A stretch of 35,711 nucleotides of DNA from an uncultured Oscillospiraceae bacterium (lineage in GTDB: Bacteria > Bacillota > Clostridia > Oscillospirales > Ruminococcaceae): the NCBI GenBank assembly GCA_934446565.1, contig CAKSEO010000028.1, positions 1 through 35,711 of the forward strand, in the 5' to 3' direction. The first letter of the stretch is position 1; every line of letters starts with the position of its first letter. The notes under the pieces were generated by a model, which was given only the letters and a program-made list of their open reading frames with translations, was not told where the DNA came from and searched no databases. Shown piece by piece: positions 23,958-31,681 of this stretch. The translations under genes and the position numbers were made by a program.

Positions 23958-26061
23958 TCGTTTTATCCTTTGAATCAGCGCTGTCGAGGGGGCGTTCGTA
24001 GCCGCAGCCCTCCTTTGCGCAGTATATCTTACCCTGTCTGCCGGTCTTTTTGAAGAGCGTAGCGCCGCACTGCGGGCACTTCTCGGAAATCGGAAGGTCC
24101 CATGTCATGAAGTTGCAGTTCTGGTAATCCTCGCAGCCGTAGAAAGGCTTGCCTTTTTTGGACTTTTTCGCGAGCATCTTCTTGCCGCACTTTGGGCAGT
24201 TGCCCTGCGTTTCGGTGACTATCTTCTTTGTGAACTTGCAGTCCGGGAAACCGCTGCACCCGAGGAACTTTCCGAACGGTCCGATTTTGATCACCATCGG
24301 CTTTCCGCATTGTTCGCAGATGACGTCCGTGGGTTCGTCCGGGACCTTCACGCGCTTGCCCTCCATGTCGGATTCGGCTTTCTCAAGCGTTTTCGCGAAA
24401 TTGCCGTAGAATCTCCGCAGGATGTCCACCCAGTTCACCGAGCCGTGTTCGATGTTATCAAGCTCCGTCTCCATTTTAGCGGTGAATTTCACGTCAACAA
24501 TATCGGTGAAATGCTCCTTGAGCAGCTCTGTTATCACCTCTCCGAGCGCCGTCGGCTTTATCTGGTTGCCCTGCTCGCGCTCGACATAGTGTCGGTCGAG
24601 TATCGTGGAGATGGTCGGCGCGTAGGTTGACGGTCTGCCGATGCCGTTTTCCTCCAGCTCCTTGATGAGGGACGCCTCGTTGAAACGCGCCGGCGGCTGC
24701 GTGAAGTGCTGATTGCCGAGGACTTCCTTTGCGGTGAGTTTCTCGCCCTTTTCCAGCTTGGGGAGCGCTCCGCTCTGCTCGTTGTCGGCGTCCTTGGTCT
24801 CCTCGTAGAGTCTTGTGAATCCGTCGAACTTCACGGAATATCCGCTGCTCTTGAACAGGCAGCCTGCGGCTGTTATATCCGCTGCGACCGTGTCAAGTAT
24901 CGCATTCTGCATCTGGCTCGCCATGAAGCGTTCCCAGATGAGCTTGTAAAGCTTATACTGGTCGGACGTCAGCGACGCTTTCACCTTATCCGGGGTCAAG
25001 CTGACCGTGGTCGGGCGTATAGCCTCGTGGGCGTCCTGCGCGTTGTTCTTGGACTTGAAAACCCGGGGCTTCTCCGGCAGGTACTCCGCGCCGTAGAGCT
25101 CCTTGATGAGGTCGGCGGCAGATGCCTTAGCCTCGTCCGAGATACGCAGCGAGTCGGTTCTCATGTAGGTTATCAGACCGACAGCGCCCATTCCCGCAAC
25201 GTCAACGCCCTCGTAAAGCTCCTGCGCGGCTTTCATCGTGCGGCGCGCCTGGAACGAATAACGGCGGCTCGCCTCCTGCTGGAGGGTGGACGTTGTGAAC
25301 GGCGGCGAGGGCTGCTTTTTGCGCTGGGACTTCTTCAGCCCGGTAACGACGAACTCGGCGTCCTTCAGGCGGTCGAGCAGCTTGTCGGCGTCCTCCTTGC
25401 TGTTAATGGCAATCTTTTCTCCGTCAACCTCGGCAAGCTTAGCCGGAAACGCTTTCTTAGAGGAAGCGGCGAGCAGCTTTGCGTCAATACTCCAGTACTC
25501 CTGGGAAACGAAGCTGCGAATCTCGTTCTCGCGGTCAACGATAATGCGAACCGCAACGGACTGCACACGTCCTGCGGACAGACCGCGCCTTACCTTTTTC
25601 CAGAGGAACGGCGACAGCTTGTAGCCCACTATCCTGTCCAGGATACGGCGCGCCTGCTGCGCGTCCACAATGTTGGTGTCGATACAGCGCGGGGCGCTCA
25701 TGCCAGCCTTTACGCCGGATTTTGTTATTTCATTGAAAGTTACGCGCACCGGCGACTTCTCGTCGATGTTAAGCAGGTGCGACAGATGCCACGCGATAGC
25801 CTCTCCCTCTCTATCCGGGTCGGTCGCGAGGTAAACGATGTCGCTTGCCTTAGCGTGCTTTTTGAGTTCCTTGATGACCTCAGCCTTGTCTTTCATATTG
25901 ACGTACTGCGGTGCGAAATCATGCTCTACGTCAACGCCGAGCTTTGATTTCGGCAGGTCGATTATATGACCGGTGGAGGCTATAACGTCATAGCCCTCGC
26001 CGAGGTACTTCTTAACGGTTTTCGCCTTGGACGGCGACTCCAGTATTACTAGATGCGGCAC
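23947..26061 (-). CDS. topA: DNA topoisomerase I
   Basis: TopA relaxes negatively supercoiled DNA. The 704-aa product starts with a Toprim domain (HLVILESPSKAKTVKKYL and ATDPDREGEAIAWHL with the metal-binding acidic residues). The catalytic tyrosine is Tyr299 in GLITYMRTDS. Near the C-terminus are three topoisomerase zinc fingers: CEQCGKP...CSGFPDC, CPKCGKK...CEDYQNC and CPQCGAT...CAKEGC. The frame extends to 26109, but a GTG at 26059-26061 with GGGGG upstream gives the family N-terminus MPHLVILESPSKAK, so GTG is chosen. The leader upstream carries several hairpins (26088-26197). Confidence 0.96.
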   Translation of the reverse strand: MPHLVILESPSKAKTVKKYLGEGYDVIASTGHIIDLPKSKLGVDVEHDFAPQYVNMKDKAEVIKELKKHAKASDIVYLATDPDREGEAIAWHLSHLLNIDEKSPVRVTFNEITKSGVKAGMSAPRCIDTNIVDAQQARRILDRIVGYKLSPFLWKKVRRGLSAGRVQSVAVRIIVDRENEIRSFVSQEYWSIDAKLLAASSKKAFPAKLAEVDGEKIAINSKEDADKLLDRLKDAEFVVTGLKKSQRKKQPSPPFTTSTLQQEASRRYSFQARRTMKAAQELYEGVDVAGMGAVGLITYMRTDSLRISDEAKASAADLIKELYGAEYLPEKPRVFKSKNNAQDAHEAIRPTTVSLTPDKVKASLTSDQYKLYKLIWERFMASQMQNAILDTVAADITAAGCLFKSSGYSVKFDGFTRLYEETKDADNEQSGALPKLEKGEKLTAKEVLGNQHFTQPPARFNEASLIKELEENGIGRPSTYAPTISTILDRHYVEREQGNQIKPTALGEVITELLKEHFTDIVDVKFTAKMETELDNIEHGSVNWVDILRRFYGNFAKTLEKAESDMEGKRVKVPDEPTDVICEQCGKPMVIKIGPFGKFLGCSGFPDCKFTKKIVTETQGNCPKCGKKMLAKKSKKGKPFYGCEDYQNCNFMTWDLPISEKCPQCGATLFKKTGRQGKIYCAKEGCGYERPLDSADSKDKTNDS

Positions 26062-26087
26062 AGAGTTTCCCCCTATTTTTATTTTTA

Positions 26088-26197
26088 GCCCATCACGGGC
26101 GTCAGGCAATGCAAAACCGAAAGTCAGCGGGTAGCTTATGGTTTTGCGCTGCCTGCTGCGTTTCAGCAGCAGAACATACGCGAATAAGCCGGGCAGG
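26088..26197 (-). ncRNA. Structured leader upstream of topA, unassigned
   Basis: Between the RNA methyltransferase gene and topA, four inverted repeats follow one another: CCTGC/GCAGG (26152-26156 and 26193-26197), CTGCTG/CAGCAG (26153-26158 and 26164-26169), GCAAAACC/GGTTTTGC (26111-26118 and 26140-26147) and GCCC/GGGC (26088-26091 and 26097-26100). None has a T-run placed as in a standard terminator. I do not recognise a riboswitch or known small RNA. It may be a 5' leader of the topA operon or a structured non-coding RNA. Confidence 0.4.
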
Positions 26198-26221
26198 TCA
26201 TGTCCAGCTTAAATTATTGAG

Positions 26222-26992
26222 TTAACGCTTTGAAAGCTCCCAGAGCAGTATCGCAGCGGCGGCTCCCGCATTCAGCGACTCCGCACCGGATATCGGAATG
26301 TAGACTGCCTGGTCGCAGGCTTTCGCGGTTTCTGCGGAGATACCGGCTCCCTCGCTGCCTATAACAACTGCGGAGCGCTCCGGGAAATCGAACGTACCGA
26401 GCTTCGCAGCGGAGCTGTCGAGCATCGAGCCGTAGACCCGGAATCCGCTGCTTTTCAGCCCGGATATTATCCCCGGAAGCCCTCCGAAGATACACGGCAG
26501 CCTGAGCGCGCTCCCCATCGAAGCGCGGAGCGTTTTCGGCGACCAGACATCAGCGCAGTCGGGCGACAGCGCGGCGCCGTCAAACCCCAGCGCCTCGGCG
26601 GTCCGGAGTATGGTCCCGACGTTGCCGGGGTCCTGGACCCCGTCCAGCAGGACCAGGCGCGAAGCCTGGTCGGGAATGGCATTCCCGCCGGGTTTTTCAG
26701 CTATCGCGAACAGCCCCTGCGGAGCCTTCGTATCGGAAATATATTCCGCGACCTCCTGGGATATCACTGCAAACTCACTGGCATTCCGAAGCAGCTGCGC
26801 GGTCTGCGGATACTTTGAAATCGCATTCTCAGTCGCAAACGCAGAAACGATACGGAATCCGCACTTTGCGACCTCGCCGCAGAGGTGGTCTCCCTCAACA
26901 GCGAAAACGCCGTCGGAATCGCGAAGTTTTTTCTCGCGCAGAACGTCGCGAAAGCGCCTTACAGCGTCGTTTTTTCTCGATGTTATGATCAA
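26222..26992 (-). CDS. SpoU/TrmH-family RNA methyltransferase
   Basis: This 256-aa 2'-O-methyltransferase of the SPOUT class acts on tRNA or rRNA; the target nucleotide cannot be told. The N-terminal substrate-binding part (about 1-105) starts IITSRKNDAVRRFRDVLREKK and holds DGVFAVEGDHL. The C-terminal trefoil knot has LLDGVQDPGNVGTILRTAEALGF, IGSEGAGIS and IPISGAESLNAGAAAAILLWEL. The start codon is TTG at 26990-26992, with AGGGGG ten bases upstream. It sits only about 22 bases after the T-run of the rplT terminator, leaving little room for its own promoter, so it may depend on read-through. Position after rplT is common in Clostridia. Confidence 0.93.
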   Translation of the reverse strand: MIITSRKNDAVRRFRDVLREKKLRDSDGVFAVEGDHLCGEVAKCGFRIVSAFATENAISKYPQTAQLLRNASEFAVISQEVAEYISDTKAPQGLFAIAEKPGGNAIPDQASRLVLLDGVQDPGNVGTILRTAEALGFDGAALSPDCADVWSPKTLRASMGSALRLPCIFGGLPGIISGLKSSGFRVYGSMLDSSAAKLGTFDFPERSAVVIGSEGAGISAETAKACDQAVYIPISGAESLNAGAAAAILLWELSKR

Positions 26993-27014
26993 CGGTGCAA
27001 ATCCCCCTACATAG

Positions 27015-27049
27015 CGAAAAATCTCACGTCCCGGAACAGAACGTGAGAT
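27015..27049 (-). terminator. Terminator of the infC-rpmI-rplT operon
   Basis: ATCTCACGT (27041-27049 on the minus strand) pairs with ACGTGAGAT (27021-27029), followed by five T. It begins ten bases after the rplT stop codon. Confidence 0.9.
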
Positions 27050-27058
27050 ATTTGCACC

Positions 27059-27412
27059 TTAAAGCGCTGCCTTAGCCTTCTCTGTCAGTGCAGTGAAGCC
27101 AGCTGCGTCATTGATTGCGATCTCGGAGAGCATCTTTCTGTTCAGAGTGATGCCAGCCTTCTTCAGACCGTTCATGAAAGTGGAATAGTTCATGCCGTTG
27201 GACTTAGCAGCAGCAGAAATTCTAGTGATCCAGAGCTTTCTGAAGTCTCTCTTCTTGAGACGTCTGCCGATGTAAGCATACTGACCGGACTTCCAAACAG
27301 CTTCCTTAGCAGTCTTGAACAGTCTGCTCTTGCCGCCCCAGTAGCCCTTTGCCAGCTTTAATGTTCTATTTCTTCTCTTGCGAGTTGCGAGTGCGCCCTT
27401 TACGCGTGCCAT
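27059..27412 (-). CDS. rplT: 50S ribosomal protein L20
   Basis: L20 is an early-assembly protein of the large ribosomal subunit. The 117-aa product begins [39 protein letters not shown] and continues [33 protein letters not shown], which is unmistakable. In Firmicutes L20 also represses its own operon by binding the leader upstream of infC. The gene is 51 bases after rpmI and is the last gene of the operon before the terminator. Confidence 0.99.
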   Translation of the reverse strand: MARVKGALATRKRRNRTLKLAKGYWGGKSRLFKTAKEAVWKSGQYAYIGRRLKKRDFRKLWITRISAAAKSNGMNYSTFMNGLKKAGITLNRKMLSEIAINDAAGFTALTEKAKAAL

Positions 27413-27463
27413 GTTACATTACCTCCTGTTATTTTTGTCTGCGGACTCATTCCGCGATTCAGA

Positions 27464-27661
27464 TTATTTGTACGGAATAAGGCTCTTTACTGCAGCTACG
27501 TTGGTAACGTCTGCATATGCGCCAGCACGCAGGCCTCTCTTGCGCTTGGTGGACTTCTTGGTCAGAATGTGGCGTCTGTTGGTGTGACCCATCTTTACCA
27601 GACCGTTCTTGGTCAGCTTGAAGCGCTTCTTAGCACCGCTGTGAGTTTTGATCTTAGGCAT
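27464..27661 (-). CDS. rpmI: 50S ribosomal protein L35
   Basis: The 65-aa basic product [44 protein letters not shown] matches L35 of the large subunit. The ATG at 27659-27661 has AAGGAGG upstream. It lies 53 bases after infC and 51 bases before rplT. Confidence 0.99.
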   Translation of the reverse strand: MPKIKTHSGAKKRFKLTKNGLVKMGHTNRRHILTKKSTKRKRGLRAGAYADVTNVAAVKSLIPYK

Positions 27662-27714
27662 TGTGTTATCCTCCTTGAGTTTTCATTAAAGTGTGCCGCT
27701 CGACTGCGCCTATC

Positions 27715-28230
27715 TTACTTCTTGGGGCTAAGCACTATCGCGTAGTTCTTGCCCTCAAGCTTTGACGGCTTTTCGGAACCGCCGTACTCTGAAACGGCAT
27801 CGAGGAATTTCTTCATCAGTTCTTCGCTGAGATTCATGTGCGACATCTCTCTTGCACGTCTGAAGCGGATAGTGACCTTTACCTTGTCACCGTTCTGGAG
27901 GAATTTGATGCAGTTCTTTACCTTGATGTTGAAGTCGTTGGTATCGATGTTCAGCGACATCTTTATCTCCTTGACTTCAGCCTGCTTCTGGTTCTTCCGG
28001 GCTTCCTTCTCCCTCTTGGTCTGCTCAAAACGGTATTTGCCGAAATCCATGATGCGGCATACCGGAGGAGTCGCCGTGGGAGCGATGAGTACGAGGTCGA
28101 GGTCTGCTTCAATCGCCTTGTTGAGCGCGTCAGCAGTCGCCATAATGCCCAGCTGTTCGCCGTCTGCACCGATGACTCTTACTTCCTTCTCGCGGATATC
28201 CTCATTGATGAGCTGTTCTTTCGTGCCGAT
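27715..28230 (-). CDS. infC: Translation initiation factor IF-3, probable AUC start
   Basis: IF-3 keeps the ribosomal subunits apart and checks start-codon choice. The N-terminal domain (QLINEDIREKEVRVIGADGEQLG) and C-terminal domain (VKEIKMSLNIDTNDFNIKVKNCIKFL, VKVTIRFRRAREM) are clear. The longest frame starts at an ATG at 28332, but that would run through a terminator hairpin (28268-28303). In-frame there is no ATG, GTG or TTG close to the family N-terminus; instead an ATC at 28228-28230 lies nine bases after AGGCGG. I therefore call an AUC start, giving 171 residues, typical for IF-3. Rare initiation codons are known for infC (AUU in E. coli), where they give autoregulation by IF-3 itself; AUC in this gene is inference. 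Confidence 0.85.
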   Translation of the reverse strand: MGTKEQLINEDIREKEVRVIGADGEQLGIMATADALNKAIEADLDLVLIAPTATPPVCRIMDFGKYRFEQTKREKEARKNQKQAEVKEIKMSLNIDTNDFNIKVKNCIKFLQNGDKVKVTIRFRRAREMSHMNLSEELMKKFLDAVSEYGGSEKPSKLEGKNYAIVLSPKK

Positions 28231-28398
28231 ATCAAAGCACCGCCTTTCTAAATTACGTTTCAGCCTTGAAATAAAATAAGCGTGAGTACACACGCTCACG
28301 CTTAACTGAAATGCCTCTCGGCTTATTCTCATTAAACATACCGCGCCTGACAGAGTAAACGCCGGCGGGTGAGAGTGTGGTGGCTCTGCTTTATTACT
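28231..28398 (-). ncRNA. infC-rpmI-rplT leader, L20-type attenuator
   Basis: The transcript from the promoter at 28404-28432 has a leader of about 165 bases before the likely start codon. It contains a small GCC-GAGA-GGC hairpin (28313-28322) with a GNRA-type loop and then the terminator hairpin described separately. This position and design match the L20 leader of Firmicutes, where L20 binding favours termination. The assignment is by position and structure, not by alignment. Confidence 0.65.
28268..28303 (-). terminator. Attenuator hairpin in the infC leader
   Basis: AAGCGTGAG (28295-28303 on the minus strand) pairs with CTCACGCTT (28278-28286) around an eight-base loop, followed by ATTTTATTTC. 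It lies about 40 bases upstream of the infC start and downstream of the promoter, so it can terminate transcription before infC. Confidence 0.8.
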
Positions 28399-28403
28399 CG
28401 AAT

Positions 28404-28432
28404 ATTATACCACCACAAACTTCATTTGTCAA
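28404..28432 (-). promoter_or_regulatory. Consensus sigma-A promoter of infC-rpmI-rplT
   Basis: Perfect TTGACA (28427-28432) and TATAAT (28404-28409) with 17 bases between and an extended TGG before the -10. The -35 box overlaps the stop codon of the upstream EAL gene. Confidence 0.92.
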
Positions 28433-30381
28433 GTAGTTTTCTGAATTTTTTCAGAAAAATTCTGATTTTCTTTCAGGAACTCGAGATACTGCTCGCCGGG
28501 GATAGGCTTCTGGAAGTAGTATCCCTGGAGGTAATCGCACCCCATATCTATAAGTAACTGCGCCATCTCCTTGGTTTCCACACCCTCGACGACGATGCGC
28601 TTTTTCAGCGATTTCAGCATTTCAACGGTATGCTTTAGGATAACGAACGCTTCCTCGTTCTCCATCGCTGGCCACAGAATGCTCTTGTCTATCTTGACGA
28701 TATCCATCGGCAGGCTTATCAGGTAATTCGCGGTGGAGAATCCCGTGCCGTAGTCGTCCATAGAGAATGTCACGCCCTTTGATATAAGGCAGTTCATGTT
28801 TTTCAGCAGGGCGTCGTAGTTGGCAAGCCCGGCGGTTTCGGTTATCTCGAAATTTATCTGCTCCGGAGGAATGCCGTACTCGCCCATTATCTTCATCAGC
28901 CTGTCGGAAAGCTGCTCCTGAACGCACTGGAGCACGGACAGGTTCACCTCGACATATTTCACGCCGAGAGCCTGCGCCTTTCCGCTCTTCATGAACTCGC
29001 ACACCTTGCGGAACGCTATCTCGCCTATCTCTATTATCATTCCGTTGGATTCGGCGAGCGGAATGAACTCCTCCGGGCTGACGTAACCCAGCTCGGGGTC
29101 CTTCATGCGGATAAGCGCCTCGGAGCAGACGAATCCGTGCTCCGCCGGCTCGTAGATGGGCTGGTAGTACATCTCGAAACTCTTGTTGACTATGCAGTTC
29201 TTTATGGTGCTCAAAATGTGCATTTCGCGCTTCTTCGCGGTGATGGACTCCTTGGCGGCAACAAACACGCCGCCCTCCGCCTTTTCAGTTGTGCGGAGAG
29301 TGTACTCTATCGCGTCGCGGACGTCCTCGGCGGACTGCGCGAAATCCGGGTAGCGGACAACGCATATCTTGGGTGTCAGCGTAGTTTCTATCCCGTGGAG
29401 CGTCACCGGCTTCGAGAACAGGCCAAGTATCCTGTCGGTGAGGTACTTTTCGGTGATGTGGTGCTTTTCGTCGGTGAACATGGCGAACTCGCAACCGCCG
29501 AGGTGGTAGACCTCCGTCGTGCCGAATCCGTTCATCAGCCTTGCCGCGACCGCCCTGGGAGCCAGCTTGCGCTCGCCTACGCTGAACAGCCCGTTGATAT
29601 AGGTCAGCCCGTCGAACCGGAACGCCGCAATCGCAAAGGGCTTATGGTCGTCGATGCGTATCCCGACGCTGTTGAAGAACGCCTCGTCGTTGAAGCAGTC
29701 CGCGGCCTTGTCGGTAAAATCGTCCGGATTCTGGATTATGATGAGGAACATCACAAGCACCAGCGCAATGGCGTAGTTACCAAAAACCTGCGCCGGAAGC
29801 AGAAGCTGCACGACAGTCGCAGCGACGGTCACAACGAAGAAGAAAACGATGGAAGCCGCCTGGATCCAGTCGCTCTTGCGGCGGTACCGCACAAACAGGA
29901 ACGACCCGAACACCATCAGCAGCAGCGCTATGACCGGGTAGACATAGAACAGCGGACCGTGGCAGTACTCCATATCCTCATTGAAGTAGATTATCAGCTT
30001 CGTGAACGGAGTAGTTACCAGCAGCAGGGTTTCTGCGGAAATGAGCGAGAGCGTAAAGATGGTGCTCGGCTTTGAAATCCTGTTGCGCCTGGTCAGCGCT
30101 ATGACGTACATCATGTAGAGGATAGCCTCGAGGTCATAGAAGAACAGGTAGGATATATGTATTGCGTAATTCACCCAGAGCGGCAGGTCCGCCGCCATGG
30201 CGAGCGACTTCATAGCGAAAATATGCGTCAGAGACGACATGAATGTGCAGACGAGCATGCCGGCATAAATACGGTTGGACATACCCGGATACTTCCGGCG
30301 GGCGCAGAATATCAGCATGAGTACGGCGATAAGCCCCATCGTTGCGTATTCGTATTCAACAACATAATTTATGGAATTCAT
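28429..30381 (-). CDS. Membrane-anchored EAL-domain c-di-GMP phosphodiesterase with degenerate GGDEF
   Basis: The 650-aa product has an N-terminal membrane region of about seven helices (roughly residues 15-27, 37-57, 68-97, 106-124, 143-165, 174-196, 202-217). A GGDEF-like domain follows (about 230-385) whose signature is GGCEF (295-299), so it should not make c-di-GMP. The EAL domain (about 390-640) keeps the expected residues: EAL at 421-423, Asn480, Glu512 in FEITET, DDYGTG at 542-547, Lys566, EGVE near 599-602 and Gln619. It should therefore cleave c-di-GMP to pGpG. The membrane part resembles 7TM sensor regions of histidine kinases and may sense an external signal. It has its own promoter (30418-30446) and ATG with GGAGGT. 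Confidence 0.88.
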   Translation of the reverse strand: MNSINYVVEYEYATMGLIAVLMLIFCARRKYPGMSNRIYAGMLVCTFMSSLTHIFAMKSLAMAADLPLWVNYAIHISYLFFYDLEAILYMMYVIALTRRNRISKPSTIFTLSLISAETLLLVTTPFTKLIIYFNEDMEYCHGPLFYVYPVIALLLMVFGSFLFVRYRRKSDWIQAASIVFFFVVTVAATVVQLLLPAQVFGNYAIALVLVMFLIIIQNPDDFTDKAADCFNDEAFFNSVGIRIDDHKPFAIAAFRFDGLTYINGLFSVGERKLAPRAVAARLMNGFGTTEVYHLGGCEFAMFTDEKHHITEKYLTDRILGLFSKPVTLHGIETTLTPKICVVRYPDFAQSAEDVRDAIEYTLRTTEKAEGGVFVAAKESITAKKREMHILSTIKNCIVNKSFEMYYQPIYEPAEHGFVCSEALIRMKDPELGYVSPEEFIPLAESNGMIIEIGEIAFRKVCEFMKSGKAQALGVKYVEVNLSVLQCVQEQLSDRLMKIMGEYGIPPEQINFEITETAGLANYDALLKNMNCLISKGVTFSMDDYGTGFSTANYLISLPMDIVKIDKSILWPAMENEEAFVILKHTVEMLKSLKKRIVVEGVETKEMAQLLIDMGCDYLQGYYFQKPIPGEQYLEFLKENQNFSEKIQKTT

Positions 30382-30417
30382 GCCGTACCTCCATTCTTTT
30401 CACCACTTACTGATTTT

Positions 30418-30446
30418 ATTGTACCACAATTCATTCAACTTGTCAA
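30418..30446 (-). promoter_or_regulatory. Sigma-A promoter of the EAL gene
   Basis: TTGACA (30441-30446) and TACAAT (30418-30423) are 17 bases apart, with a TGG extended -10. The -35 lies directly behind the T-run of the serA terminator. Confidence 0.88.
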
Positions 30447-30479
30447 CACAAAAGGGGCGTGCACATACATGCACGCCCC
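30447..30479 (-). terminator. Terminator of serA
   Basis: GGGGCGTGCA (30470-30479 on the minus strand) pairs with TGCACGCCCC (30454-30463) and is followed by TTTTGTGTT. It begins 16 bases after the serA stop codon and adjoins the EAL promoter. Confidence 0.88.
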
Positions 30480-30494
30480 ACACAGAGTGTAGAC

Positions 30495-31658
30495 TTACTT
30501 GATAACTCTTACGGAAACAACGCCCGCAACAGCCTTGATAGCTGCTTCGATTCCGGTAGCGTCGCCCTTGACATCAAGGCAGGTGTACGCATAATCCTTC
30601 TTGGACTTGCTTACCATGTTCTCAATGTTAAGACCAGCAGCGGAAACCGGAGCGGTGATGTTGTTCAACAGACCCTCTGCATTCTTGTGGATAACGCAGA
30701 TCTTCGCATTTCCGGAAATAGCCATCTCAACGTTAGGCAGGTTAACGGAGTTCTTGATGTTGCCGTTTTCGATGTAATCGGCAATCTCCTTAACTGCCAT
30801 AACTGCGCAGTTGTCCTCGCTCTCGGGAGTGGAAGCGCCCAGGTGCGGCATTGCAACAACGCCGTCCAGACCGATAAGTCCGTCAGTAGCGAAGTCGGTA
30901 ACGTAGCAAGCCATACCGCCGTTTGCAAGTGCGTCGATGATAGCCTTTTCGTCTACCAGGGTATCTCTTGCGAAGTTCAGCAGACGTACTGTCTTCTTCA
31001 TGGATGCGATAGCTTCTGCGTTTATCATGCCCTTTGTATCAGGCAGCGCCGGAACATGCAGCGTGATGTAATCGCACTTCTCGAAAATTTCCTTGTTGCT
31101 CTTTACATAATGAACCTTGCCGGAGAGCTTCAGAGCGTTCTCAACGGAGAGGAACGGGTCAGCGCCGTAAACGTCCATGCCGAGCTCTGCGGCTGCGTTA
31201 GCTACCAGGATACCGATAGCGCCCAGACCGATAACGCCGAGCTTCTTGCCCATTATCTCGGGACCTACGAACTGGCTCTTGCCCTTCTCGACCAGCTTTC
31301 CTACCTCGTCGCCCTTGCCCTTGAGGGTCTTGATCCAGTCCATAGCAGCCGGGATCTTTCTGGAGGAAAGCAACAGACCAGCGATGACGAGCTCCTTAAC
31401 AGCGTTTGCGTTAGCGCCGGGGGTGTTGAATACTACAACGCCCTGCTCGCTGCACTTGTCTATCGGGATATTGTTGACGCCTGCGCCTGCTCTTGCGATA
31501 GCGAGGAGGTTAGCGGGCAGATCCATCTCGTGCATGGAAGCGGAGCGCACCAGGATAGCGTCAGGATTCTTTACGTCGTCGCTTACAGCGTACTTGTTCT
31601 TGTCGAGCAGGTCAGTGCCGCATGCGGCTATCTTATTCAGTGTAAGAACGTTATACAT
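30495..31658 (-). CDS. serA: D-3-phosphoglycerate dehydrogenase
   Basis: SerA oxidises 3-phosphoglycerate to 3-phosphohydroxypyruvate, the first step of serine synthesis. The 387-aa product has the NAD-binding loop GLGAIG (144-149), catalytic Arg231 in LLNFARDTLVDE, and His272 in PHLGASTPES, and ends with an ACT domain (from about residue 318, ICVIHKNAEGLLNNITAPVSAAGLNIENM). The position of the usual catalytic Glu carries TDG (258-260), an Asp; this may still work. The gene lies 23 bases after serC, with AAAGGAG upstream, and ends at a terminator. Confidence 0.94.
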   Translation of the reverse strand: MYNVLTLNKIAACGTDLLDKNKYAVSDDVKNPDAILVRSASMHEMDLPANLLAIARAGAGVNNIPIDKCSEQGVVVFNTPGANANAVKELVIAGLLLSSRKIPAAMDWIKTLKGKGDEVGKLVEKGKSQFVGPEIMGKKLGVIGLGAIGILVANAAAELGMDVYGADPFLSVENALKLSGKVHYVKSNKEIFEKCDYITLHVPALPDTKGMINAEAIASMKKTVRLLNFARDTLVDEKAIIDALANGGMACYVTDFATDGLIGLDGVVAMPHLGASTPESEDNCAVMAVKEIADYIENGNIKNSVNLPNVEMAISGNAKICVIHKNAEGLLNNITAPVSAAGLNIENMVSKSKKDYAYTCLDVKGDATGIEAAIKAVAGVVSVRVIK

Positions 31659-31681
31659 TTCAGTAGTCTCCTTTACAGAAC

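Noticed and set aside
24706..25947. 413-aa plus-strand open frame
   Set aside because: It is antisense to topA in a frame mirroring its codon positions and shows no family features.
26110..26221. tRNA or SRP RNA gene
   Set aside because: No cloverleaf, anticodon stem, TTCGA-type T-loop or SRP GGAA tetraloop motif could be found.
28231..28332. N-terminal extension of IF-3 from the ATG at 28332
   Set aside because: The extension would translate a terminator hairpin, has no ribosome binding site and does not resemble the IF-3 N-terminus.
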